A DNA stretch of 21,453 nucleotides, from contig DASTOB010000106.1 of assembly GCA_035720425.1 (NCBI GenBank), positions 1 to 21,453 on the forward strand, given 5' to 3'. The notes under the pieces were generated by a model, which did not search any database, was not told where the DNA came from, and was given only the letters and a program-made list of their open reading frames with translations. Below are positions 6,320 to 13,238 of this stretch, one piece after another. The number at the start of each line of letters is the position of its first letter. Position 1 is the stretch's first letter. The position numbers were made by a program, and so were the translations under genes. The stretch comes from DASTOB01 sp035720425 (GTDB lineage Bacteria; Chloroflexota; Limnocylindria; Limnocylindrales; CSP1-4).

Positions 6320-7908
6320 GCCTCGCCGCGCCGCCCGCCGGAGACGGCGGGCCGGGGGCGCTGGCAGTCTTCGGAAACCGGCCATTCCTGCTCCTCTGGC
6401 TCGCCCAGGCGGCGACCCAGATCGGCGGCAACATGGTCCTCTACGGACTGACCGTCATCGTCGTCTCGACGACGCGCTCGAACTCGGCCGTCAGCGTGCT
6501 CATCCTCACGTTCCTCGTGCCGGCCGTGCTGTTCTCGGCCCTGGCCGGCGTGTACGTCGACCGGATGGACCGCCGGCTCGTGCTCGTCGCGACGAACGTG
6601 ACTCGCGCGATCGCGTTCGTCGCGATCTTCTTCGTCGGCGACAACGTACCGCTCATCCTCCTGCTCAACTTTTTCGTCTCGACGGTCAACGTGTTCTTCT
6701 CGCCGGCCGAGGCGTCGATGATTCCGACGCTCGTCCCGCGCTCGCAGCTCCTCGCCGCGAACGGCGTCTTCACGCTCACCCTCAACGCGGCGTTCGCCCT
6801 CGGGTTCGCGCTCCTCGGGCCCTTCGTCGTGGCGATCGCCGGGCCGGAAGCGCTCATCCTCCTCGTCGCCGTCCTGTACTTCATCGCGTCCGCCTTCTGC
6901 TGGACCCTGCCGTCGGCGCCGCCGGTGACCGACGAGGGCGTCCACGCCGGCCAGGCCGTGGCCGATGCGGAGCGGGCGGTCGAGACGACGATCGCCCAGC
7001 TGCGCGAGGGTCTTGCCTATATCCGCTCGAACCCGGGCATCAGCTGGTCGCTCGTGTACCTCGGCATCGCCGCATCGCTCGTCGGCGTGCTCGGCGTGCT
7101 CGGCCCGGACTTCGCCCAGGAGACGCTGGGGCTCGCGGCCAAGGACTTCGTCGTCGTCGTCCTGCCGCTCGGCGCCGGGCTCGTGACGGGCATCCTCATG
7201 CTCAACGCATACGGCCGCTACCTGCCGCGGCGGCGGGTCATCGAGGTGGGCATGATGGCCCTCGGGGTCCTCCTCGCCATCCTGTCGATCGCGGGCCCGA
7301 TCAGCCGCTTCCTCCAGCGAGCGGACGACGCAAACGGCCTGCTCGACCTGTCCGCGATCACGTCGCTCCTCGCGGTCGTCGTCGTCATCGCGTTCTTCGC
7401 CGGGATCGCCTACGCGGTCGTCGCGATCCCGGCACAGACCCAGCTCCAGGAGGAGATCCCCGAGGACGTCCGGGGTCGCGTCTTCGGCGTGCTCAACATG
7501 CTCGTGTCGGTGGCGAGCTTCCTGCCGATCATCATCGTCGGGCCGATCTCAGACCTGGTCGGCACGACCGCGGTGATCATCGTCGTGGCGGCCCTCATCG
7601 GGGCGTCCGGCGTCGCGTCGTTCGTGCGGCGGGGTCCGCTCCGACCCTCGGAGTCGCGCTCGACGGCGGAGACTGCCCTGCTCGGGGTGGTCGAGCTCGA
7701 ACCCGACCGGTCGAGGCCGGCACCGGTCGCCACGCCACCTGTCGCGACGCCACCTGTCGCCACGCCGCCGATGGCTGCCCCGCACCCGAGACGGTCCGCG
7801 CGCCACGAGGAGCCAGGAGGCCCGACGCTCTGGAACGGCGAGGAGCCGGCGGCCGACAGCGAGTCCAGCCCGACCGACGACCGGGACGGGGACGCGACCG
7901 ACCGATGA
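6316..7908 (+). CDS. MFS transporter, EntS/macrolide-efflux type (MFS_3)
   Basis: This is a major facilitator exporter of 530 residues beginning at GTG 6316. It starts with FGNRPFLLLWLAQAATQIGGNM, typical of the MFS_3 drug/siderophore exporters, and has the A-loop motif in the cytoplasmic loop (GVYVDRMDRR, equivalent to GxxaDrxdRR). About twelve hydrophobic helices follow. A central loop near residues 195-235 (VTDEGVHAGQAVADAERAVETT) and LREGLAYIRSNPGISW match the family. After the last helix (about residue 437) comes a long hydrophilic tail of roughly 90 residues with three PVATP repeats, which is unusual; most members end soon after the last helix. Substrate unknown. It overlaps the DUF951 gene upstream and the asparaginase downstream by four bases each. 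Confidence 0.92.
   Translation: MSLAAPPAGDGGPGALAVFGNRPFLLLWLAQAATQIGGNMVLYGLTVIVVSTTRSNSAVSVLILTFLVPAVLFSALAGVYVDRMDRRLVLVATNVTRAIAFVAIFFVGDNVPLILLLNFFVSTVNVFFSPAEASMIPTLVPRSQLLAANGVFTLTLNAAFALGFALLGPFVVAIAGPEALILLVAVLYFIASAFCWTLPSAPPVTDEGVHAGQAVADAERAVETTIAQLREGLAYIRSNPGISWSLVYLGIAASLVGVLGVLGPDFAQETLGLAAKDFVVVVLPLGAGLVTGILMLNAYGRYLPRRRVIEVGMMALGVLLAILSIAGPISRFLQRADDANGLLDLSAITSLLAVVVVIAFFAGIAYAVVAIPAQTQLQEEIPEDVRGRVFGVLNMLVSVASFLPIIIVGPISDLVGTTAVIIVVAALIGASGVASFVRRGPLRPSESRSTAETALLGVVELEPDRSRPAPVATPPVATPPVATPPMAAPHPRRSARHEEPGGPTLWNGEEPAADSESSPTDDRDGDATDR
7723..7767 (+). repeat. 15 bp in-frame minisatellite in the MFS tail (3 units, PVATP)
   Basis: Three tandem 15 bp units (7723-7737, 7738-7752, 7753-7767) each encode Pro-Val-Ala-Thr-Pro, differing at third codon positions. 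They sit in the disordered cytoplasmic tail of the transporter. Unit length is a multiple of three, so copy-number change keeps the reading frame. Confidence 0.85.
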
Positions 7909-8945
7909 GCCGCGTGGCCGTCGTCTTCACCGGCGGGACGATCTCGATGCGCACCGACGCCGCGGCCGGCGGCCGGGTCCCGACCCTCGACGGCGCCGCG
8001 ATCCTCGCCCTCGTGCCGGGCCTCGACGCGATCGCCGAGGTCGTGCCGATCGATCGCGGCCTGACGCCCGCGTCGCATTTCACGTTCCCGGCCCTGCTCG
8101 ACCTTGCGGCGGCGGTTCGGGCCGCGCTTGACAATCCGGAGGTCGACGGCGCGGTCGTTGTCCAGGGCACCGACACGATCGAGGAGACGAGCTTCCTGCT
8201 CGACCTCGTGCTCGACACGCCGAAGCCGGTGGTCGTGACCGGGGCGATGCGGGCAGCGAGCGACGATGGCTACGACGGGCCGGCGAACCTCCGGGACGCC
8301 GTCCGGTGCGCCGCGTCGCCGGACCTGCGCGGACAGGGAGTCGTCGTGGTCCTCGCGTCGACGATCGAGGCGGCGGACGACGTCACGAAGACCCACGCGA
8401 GCGCGCTCGACACGTTTCGGAGCCTGAACCTGGGTTCGCTTGGGCGGGTCGAGGGCGACCAAGTCGTCGTGCTTCGCCGGCGCGTCGGCCGCCGTCGCGT
8501 GTCGACGGAGCGGGCGGCGGAGCGGGTCCACCTCATCACCGCTCACGTCGCGATGGATGGCTCGCTCGTCGACGCCGCGCTGGCCGCCGGCGCGGACGGC
8601 TTCGTCATCGAGGCGACCGGATCCGGCAACACCTCCGCGCTCCTGCTCGCGGCGTGCGAGCGAGCGATGGCGGCCGGCCTCCCGGTCGTGCTGACGACGC
8701 GCTGCCCGGCCGGCCAGGCGGGGACCGGGTACGCGTTTCCGGGCGGCGGCGCGACGTGGGTGCGCGCGGGCGCGCTGCTGGCGGGCTACCTCGGAGGGCC
8801 GAAGGCGCGCGTGGCGCTCGCCCTCGGCATCGGGGCCGGGCTCGACCGCGACGGCCTCGCGCGCCTGCTCGCGGACCCGGATCCGGGGCCCGTGCCGGAT
8901 ACCGACCCGGGGCGCGACCCGGATCCCGTCCCGGTCGTCGAGTGA
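7905..8945 (+). CDS. L-asparaginase (asparaginase/glutaminase fold)
   Basis: This enzyme hydrolyses L-asparagine to aspartate and ammonia. The 346-residue protein has the first catalytic threonine in FTGGTIS (T12), the second in VVQGTDTIEET (T89 with D90) and the catalytic lysine in TKTHASALDTFRS (K162), at the same numbers as in mature E. coli AnsB. PVVVTGAMR and GYDGPANLRDA are further family blocks. There is no signal peptide, so it should be cytoplasmic. The C-terminus carries an unusual Pro/Asp-rich extension of about 25 residues. The start overlaps the MFS stop by ATGA and the stop overlaps the amidohydrolase start by GTGA. Type I versus type II cannot be decided from sequence alone. 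Confidence 0.93.
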   Translation: MSRVAVVFTGGTISMRTDAAAGGRVPTLDGAAILALVPGLDAIAEVVPIDRGLTPASHFTFPALLDLAAAVRAALDNPEVDGAVVVQGTDTIEETSFLLDLVLDTPKPVVVTGAMRAASDDGYDGPANLRDAVRCAASPDLRGQGVVVVLASTIEAADDVTKTHASALDTFRSLNLGSLGRVEGDQVVVLRRRVGRRRVSTERAAERVHLITAHVAMDGSLVDAALAAGADGFVIEATGSGNTSALLLAACERAMAAGLPVVLTTRCPAGQAGTGYAFPGGGATWVRAGALLAGYLGGPKARVALALGIGAGLDRDGLARLLADPDPGPVPDTDPGRDPDPVPVVE

Positions 8946-10594
8946 GTCAGCGTCCCGACCTCGTCGTCGAGGGCCGCATCGCGACGCTCGCGGGCTCGTC
9001 CGGGTTCGGCTGGGTCGAGGCCCTCGGGATCGCGGCGGGCCGCGTGGTCGCGGCCGGGTCCGTCGCGGAGGTCGACTCCCTCCCAGGCGCCGGGCAGGCG
9101 CGTCGGCGTCGGCTCGAGCCCGGTGACGTCGCGGTCCCCGGCCTGACCGACGCGCATCTCCACCTCGCCGAGGGTGGCCTGGCAGCGGACCTGCTCGACC
9201 TGTCGACGGCGACGCTCGACGAGGCGCTCGCCGACGTCGCCCGGGTCGACGCGGGACTTCCCGCCGGAGCGTGGCTCGAGGGACACGGCTGGGACGTCGA
9301 CCGGTGGGGCGGCTGGCCGACCGCGTCCGCGCTCGAGTCGGCCGCGCCGGGGCGTCCGGTCGCGATCTGGGCGCACGACCATCACGCCCTGTGGGTGAGC
9401 GCCGCGGCGCTCGCGCTCGCTGGCGTCGATGCCGGGACGCCGGATCCAGCTGGCGGGGTCATCCGGCGCGCGACGGACGGGACGCCGAGCGGCATCCTTC
9501 ACGAGGCCGCGGCGCGACTCGTGACGAGTCGCATCCCGCCGGACACGACCGACGATTACGCGCGCCAGATCGCCGCCCTGGCGGGGCGCCTCGTCCGGCT
9601 CGGCGTCGTCGCGGTGCACGACCCGGGCGGGCTGTCGCTCCAGGGCGGCCTCGGGCCGGCGTTCGATGCCTACCGCCGGTTGGCGGACCGCGGCGGGCTG
9701 CCGCTGCGTGTCCATGCGTGCGTCCGCGAAGAGCAGCTCGACGCGGCAATCGAGGCTGGCCTGCGCAGCGGCGCCGCCCTCGACGGTACGGGGGCGAGCC
9801 GGCTCACGTTCGGCTGGCTCAAGCTGTTCGCCGACGGGACGCTCGGCTCGCGGACCGCCGCGCTGCTCGAGCCGATCGAGCCGGAGCCGGACCGGCCACT
9901 CCCGCCGGGCACCGAGCGCGGCGTGTGGATGACGCCGCCCGAGCACCTCGCCGAGCTCGCCGCGAGGGCAGCGGAACACGGCATCGCCTGCCAGGTCCAC
10001 GCTATCGGGGACCATGCCGTGCGCGCGGCGCTCGATGCGCTGGAGCCCACGGTCGCGCGCGCGGCCCTCGTCCCGCGCGTCGAACACGTGCAGCTCGTCG
10101 ATCCGGCGGACATCGGCCGCTTCGCCGGCGGCGGGATCGCCGCGTCCGTCCAGCCGATTCACCTGCGCTCCGATGCCCCCGCCGCGCGCCGATTGTGGGG
10201 GGCGCGGGCCGAGCGAAGCGGCTACCCGTGGGCTTCGCTCGTCGGGAGCGGGGCGATCGTCGCGTTCGGGACCGACGCGCCGGTCGAGCCGATCGATCCG
10301 TGGCCGGGACTCGAGATGGCGGTGACGCGCCGTTCGGCCGGCTGGCCGGACGGTATCGACGCCTTCGGACCGGCGGAGGCACTCGACCTGGCGACCGCGC
10401 TCCGCACCCAGTGCCTCGGCGGACCGCTGAGCGCGCGGGAGACCGACCGCGGCCGGCTCGTGCCGGGCGCGCGGGCGGACCTCGTCGTCATCCCGGCCGC
10501 CGCGCTCGCGGAGCCGGTCGAGCCGGGCGGATCGCTCGGATCCACCCGGCCAAGACTCGTTCTCGTTGACGGGCAGGTCGCGGCCGAGGCCTGA
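8942..10594 (+). CDS. amidohydrolase family 3 protein (YtcJ-like)
   Basis: This is a predicted cytoplasmic metal-dependent hydrolase of 550 residues in the amidohydrolase superfamily. Metal-site motifs are visible in order: DAHLHLAEGG (HxH, 72 and 74), HDHHALWVS, the conserved KLFADGTLGSRTAALLEP, CQVHAIGDHAV, EHVQLV, and the final aspartate in FGTDAPVEPIDPW. The C-terminus has the beta-sandwich segment GRLVPGARADLVVI, with LVLVDGQV at the end. These proteins act on C-N bonds of varied substrates, and the exact substrate is unknown. The GTG start overlaps the asparaginase stop (GTGA); an asparaginase-amidohydrolase pair suggests nitrogen scavenging, but this is inference. It is the last gene of the plus-strand train and meets the next gene tail to tail. 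Confidence 0.92.
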   Translation: MSQRPDLVVEGRIATLAGSSGFGWVEALGIAAGRVVAAGSVAEVDSLPGAGQARRRRLEPGDVAVPGLTDAHLHLAEGGLAADLLDLSTATLDEALADVARVDAGLPAGAWLEGHGWDVDRWGGWPTASALESAAPGRPVAIWAHDHHALWVSAAALALAGVDAGTPDPAGGVIRRATDGTPSGILHEAAARLVTSRIPPDTTDDYARQIAALAGRLVRLGVVAVHDPGGLSLQGGLGPAFDAYRRLADRGGLPLRVHACVREEQLDAAIEAGLRSGAALDGTGASRLTFGWLKLFADGTLGSRTAALLEPIEPEPDRPLPPGTERGVWMTPPEHLAELAARAAEHGIACQVHAIGDHAVRAALDALEPTVARAALVPRVEHVQLVDPADIGRFAGGGIAASVQPIHLRSDAPAARRLWGARAERSGYPWASLVGSGAIVAFGTDAPVEPIDPWPGLEMAVTRRSAGWPDGIDAFGPAEALDLATALRTQCLGGPLSARETDRGRLVPGARADLVVIPAAALAEPVEPGGSLGSTRPRLVLVDGQVAAEA

Positions 10595-10603
10595 CCCGCC
10601 CGT
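10569..10603. terminator. hairpin at the convergent junction, possible bidirectional terminator
   Basis: Arms 10569-10578 (ACGGGCAGGT) and 10594-10603 (ACCCGCCCGT) pair at nine of ten positions around a 15-base loop that contains its own GGCC/GGCC pairing. The hairpin spans the amidohydrolase stop codon and sits between two convergent genes separated by only 25 bases. No T-run follows, so an intrinsic terminator is only tentative. Confidence 0.4.
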
Positions 10604-10619
10604 ATCGGCCCGTTGTCGG

Positions 10620-12008
10620 TCAGGCGGTCGCGACCGGGACGGCGTCGAGCGCCTTGAGCGCGTCGTTGAACAATCCGTTGAAGATTCGCGACGTCGATGG
10701 GAAGGCGTGGATCGTGTCGGCCAGGACGTCGATCGTCACCCGCGCCTTGATGGCCACGACGCACTCGTGGATCGCCGCCGACGCGTCCGGCGTGGCCATC
10801 GCCGCGCCGACGAGCGTCCGCGTCGCCCGGTCGACGACGATCGTGACGTGCCCCGTGGTCGCCTCGACGGAGTACCCCTTGCTCGTCATCGGGAAGTTCG
10901 CGACGAGCTCGAAGGCGTCGATCCCCTCCGCCTGGGCCTGCTCGAGGGTGTAGCCCACAGAGGCGGCTTCGGGGTCCGTGTACGTCGCCCGCGGCAGCGC
11001 CCGGTAATCCGGGGTGACGTCGTCGCCGAGCGCCATCCGGACGGCCAGCTCGCCCTGGTAGTGGGCCTGATGGGTGTGGAGCTCCGGACCTGCCGGGTCG
11101 CCCGCGACGTACAGGCCGTCGGCGATGCGCAGCCGCCCGTCGCGAGGGAAGGCCATCCGGCCGCTCGTGTCGATGCCGTAGTGCTCGAGCCCGAGGTCGT
11201 CGAGCGGGAACGTCCGCCCGACGGCGAGGAGGATCGCGTGCCCCTCGGCCGTGGTCCCGTCGTCGAGGTCGATGACGTGGGCACCGTTGCGACCGGCACC
11301 GGCCCGGGCGGCCACGGCGCGAACGCCGAGCCGGACGTCGACCCCGGACGCGCGCAGGCCGTCGGCGATCGCCGCTGAGTTGCGCGGATGGTCGGTCGGG
11401 GCGAGGCGCGGGCCGGACTGGACGATCGTCGTCGGAACGCCGAAGCGGGCATAGACCTGGGCGAGTTCGCAGCCGGTGGGACCGCCGCCGAGGACGATCA
11501 GGCTCTTCGGCAGCTGGCGGGTGAGGGTCGCCTCGCGGTTCGTCCACGTGTCGATCGCTTCGAGTCCCGGGATCGGCGGGACACGCGACGACGAGCCTAC
11601 GGCGACGATCACGTAGGCACCCTGGATCGTATGGATCGCGTCCTCGTGGCGGACCTCGACGACGCCGTGATCGACGATCCGGGCCGTGCCGCGGTAGACG
11701 ACGGCGCCCGCGTCCTCGAGACCACGGACGTGGCTCGAGTCGTCCGGCTCCGCCGCGCCGGCCGCGCGGTTGACCATGTAGTCGCGGCGCTCCGAGGCGC
11801 GCTCCCACGAGTAGTCGGCCGGGTTGGCCGCGTGGCGCGCGGCGGCGTTGAGGAGCGACTTCGACGGGATGCAGCCGATGTGCGGGCAGCTGCCGCCGAA
11901 CCACTCGCGATCGACGACGGCGACGCTCGCGCCGCGCTCGCGTGCCTTGAACGCCGCCGCCTCGCCGGCGGGGCCGGCACCGATGATGACGAAGTCGAAA
12001 CGGTCCAC
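10620..12008 (-). CDS. class I flavin disulfide-reductase family protein (E3/MerA-like), His-Glu pair missing
   Basis: This 462-residue FAD/NAD(P) oxidoreductase belongs to the dihydrolipoamide dehydrogenase-mercuric reductase-glutathione reductase family. It has the FAD Rossmann motif VIIGAGPAGEAA (7-18), the redox disulfide GGSCPHIGCIPSK (C41, C46), a second nucleotide site VLGGGPTGCELA (172-183), the FAD-contact YVAGDPAG, and a dimerisation domain (TDPEAASVGYT, MTSKGYSVEA). The catalytic C-terminal HxxPTxxE block reads HAFPSTSR, so the active-site base histidine aligns with F436 and its glutamate partner with R441. It is therefore probably not a true lipoamide dehydrogenase. No acyltransferase genes are nearby. 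GTG 12008 is supported by a GGAG seven bases upstream. Confidence 0.9.
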   Translation of the reverse strand: MDRFDFVIIGAGPAGEAAAFKARERGASVAVVDREWFGGSCPHIGCIPSKSLLNAAARHAANPADYSWERASERRDYMVNRAAGAAEPDDSSHVRGLEDAGAVVYRGTARIVDHGVVEVRHEDAIHTIQGAYVIVAVGSSSRVPPIPGLEAIDTWTNREATLTRQLPKSLIVLGGGPTGCELAQVYARFGVPTTIVQSGPRLAPTDHPRNSAAIADGLRASGVDVRLGVRAVAARAGAGRNGAHVIDLDDGTTAEGHAILLAVGRTFPLDDLGLEHYGIDTSGRMAFPRDGRLRIADGLYVAGDPAGPELHTHQAHYQGELAVRMALGDDVTPDYRALPRATYTDPEAASVGYTLEQAQAEGIDAFELVANFPMTSKGYSVEATTGHVTIVVDRATRTLVGAAMATPDASAAIHECVVAIKARVTIDVLADTIHAFPSTSRIFNGLFNDALKALDAVPVATA

Positions 12009-12015
12009 AGGTCAG

Positions 12016-12019
12016 CTCC
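12016..12019 (-). promoter_or_regulatory. ribosome binding site (GGAG) fixing the GTG start at 12008
   Basis: On the reverse strand, GGAG lies seven bases before GTG 12006-12008. Clear Shine-Dalgarno sequences are rare in this window, so this one helps settle a non-ATG start. Confidence 0.6.
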
Positions 12020-12070
12020 AGGTGTGTCGTGTACAGGTGCGTTGGGTGCCACGATAGTCGACCTGTCCGT

Positions 12071-12094
12071 CGGCTCCGTTACAACGGAGTGCCG
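12071..12094. promoter_or_regulatory. operator-like dyad upstream of the flavoprotein gene
   Basis: CTCCGTT (12074-12080) and AACGGAG (12083-12089) are perfect inverted arms separated by AC. Outer CGGC/GCCG arms (12071-12074, 12091-12094) add a second layer with a two-base offset. The site lies 63-86 bases before the GTG at 12008. The compact TCCGTTnnAACGGA shape resembles operators of TetR/MarR-type regulators; no regulator gene is present in the window. A weak -10-like TATCGT on the minus strand (12051-12056) is consistent with this being near the promoter. Confidence 0.5.
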
Positions 12095-12130
12095 ATGTGC
12101 GGGCCCCGTGTGACACGCGCCGCCGCGCTC

Positions 12131-12371
12131 CCGGCGTTTGGTGCGCCACGAAGAACCAACCGGCGGGCGGGGCGCCAGAACGGGTCGCGTTCCCGGCGTT
12201 TGGTGCGCCACAGAGAACCAACCGGCGGGCGGAGCGCCGGATCGGGTCCCGCGTCCGGCAGATGGTGCGCCACAGAGAACCAACCGTGGAAAAGGTCGGC
12301 CGGCAGGGCTCGGTCCGGCAGGGCTCGGTCCGGCGGGCGTGTTGCTCCACGAAGAACAACAACGCGCAACA
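12131..12371. repeat. four-copy 62 bp tandem array of hairpin-forming repeats, non-coding
   Basis: Related units have their TGGTGCGCCAC-type core at 12139, 12201, 12263 and (as TGTTGCTCCAC) 12340, i.e. spacing 62, 62 and 77 bases. Each core is an inverted repeat around a 12-base loop: TTGGT/ACCAA in units 1 and 2, TGGT/ACCA in unit 3, and TGTTG/CAACA in unit 4, where both arms differ. Units 1 and 2 carry a second hairpin, CCGGCG/CGCCGG-like. The array fills most of the 380 bp between the flavoprotein and the TrmH gene and has no credible coding content. It follows the TrmH stop on the transcribed strand. It does not look like CRISPR: the spacers are themselves similar. Part of a dispersed repeat family is a possible reading. 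Confidence 0.85.
12300..12329. repeat. perfect 15 bp direct duplication inside the array
   Basis: CCGGCAGGGCTCGGT occurs twice in tandem (12300-12314, 12315-12329). The extra copy accounts for the enlarged third spacing of the array (77 = 62 + 15), so it is probably a recent slippage event. Confidence 0.85.
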
Positions 12372-12388
12372 GATGGGCTTCGCGCCCG

Positions 12389-13195
12389 CTACCGCCCGAC
12401 GCGCTGGCGAACGGCCTCGTAGAGGAGCACGGCCGCGGCGACCGACACGTTGAGGCTGTCGGCCACGCCATGCATCGGGATCCGCGCGCCGATCACCCGC
12501 TCGTGATCCCACGCCGGCGTCAGGCCGTCCGCCTCGCTGCCGAGCACGATTGCGAGCGGCCCGCGCAGGTCGAGCGAGGTGTACGGCTGCGGCGCAGCCG
12601 CGCGGGCCGCGACAACGCGGATGCCCCGCTCCGCCAGCCAGAGGAGCGCCTCCGCGGAGGTGGCCGCGGCGAGCGGAAGGCGAAAGATCGTGCCGAGGCT
12701 GGCGCGGATCGCGTTCGGATTGAACGGGTCCGTCCGCGCGTCGGCGACGATCACGGCGTCGGCGCCCGCGCCGTCGGCGGAACGCAGGATCGCCCCGAGG
12801 TTGCCGGGCTTCTCGACGCCCTCGGCCACGACGACGAGCGGATCCGATGGCGGCGCGAGAAGAGCGAGCGAGAGCGACGGCGGCCGAATGACGGCAACGA
12901 CCCCCTCGCTCCGGTCCCCGAACGCGAGCCGCCCGAGCGCTTCGTCCGACGCCGCGACCCATGCAACACCGGCTGCATCGAGCGCGGCCACGATCGCCGC
13001 CCCATCGCCGCGCGCCTCGAGCCCCGGGCCGACGTACGCCTCGACGATCTCGACGCCGGCTTCGAGCGCGCGGCGGACCTCGCGCGCGCCGTCGACGAGG
13101 GTGAGCCCCGTCCGATCGCGCTCGCGCCGGTCGCGCAGCCGCGCCGCCGCCCGGATCCTCGGGTTCGACGGGCTCGAGATCGCGGTCCGGTCCAT
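12389..13195 (-). CDS. TrmH/SpoU family RNA 2'-O-ribose methyltransferase
   Basis: This enzyme is expected to methylate a ribose 2'-hydroxyl in rRNA or tRNA using S-adenosylmethionine, with a SPOUT trefoil-knot fold. The 268-residue protein has an N-terminal substrate-binding region (SNPRIRAAARL ... LTLVDGAREV, like SpoU_sub_bind), then motif 1 GVEKPGNLGAILRSADGAG (126-144), NAIRASLGTIFRLP, motif 2 AIVLGSEADGL (215-225) and motif 3 IPMHGVADSLNVSVAAAV (239-256). All key blocks are intact. ATG 13195 was chosen; a GTG immediately upstream at 13198 is also possible. The exact RNA site cannot be named. It lies 43 bases after the upstream methyltransferase stop, on the same strand, and its stop is followed directly by the hairpin array. 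Confidence 0.93.
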   Translation of the reverse strand: MDRTAISSPSNPRIRAAARLRDRRERDRTGLTLVDGAREVRRALEAGVEIVEAYVGPGLEARGDGAAIVAALDAAGVAWVAASDEALGRLAFGDRSEGVVAVIRPPSLSLALLAPPSDPLVVVAEGVEKPGNLGAILRSADGAGADAVIVADARTDPFNPNAIRASLGTIFRLPLAAATSAEALLWLAERGIRVVAARAAAPQPYTSLDLRGPLAIVLGSEADGLTPAWDHERVIGARIPMHGVADSLNVSVAAAVLLYEAVRQRVGR

Positions 13196-13238
13196 CACCG
13201 CGGATCATGCCCGACGGCGTCCACCCGGACGACACGAA

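Noticed and set aside
10625..10636. Perfect 12-base palindrome CGGTCGCGACCG
   Set aside because: It lies within the coding end of the flavoprotein gene and short CG palindromes are frequent by chance in DNA of this composition.
10620..12008. Annotation as lpd (E3) or merA
   Set aside because: The catalytic His-Glu pair of E3 is missing, and there is neither an N-terminal HMA domain nor the C-terminal cysteine pair of MerA.
12037..12056. Possible degenerate fifth unit of the tandem array (GCGTTGGGTGCCACGATAG)
   Set aside because: Similarity to the core is visible, but it is out of phase with the 62 bp period and lacks the second arm of the inverted repeat.
12131..12371. CRISPR array
   Set aside because: Only four units, the spacers are similar to each other, one spacer contains a tandem duplication, and no cas genes are present.
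12012..13235. 407-codon minus-strand frame and matching plus-strand frames through the repeat array
   Set aside because: These run through the tandem array and across the TrmH gene in another frame; the repeated peptides are simply translations of the 62 bp units.
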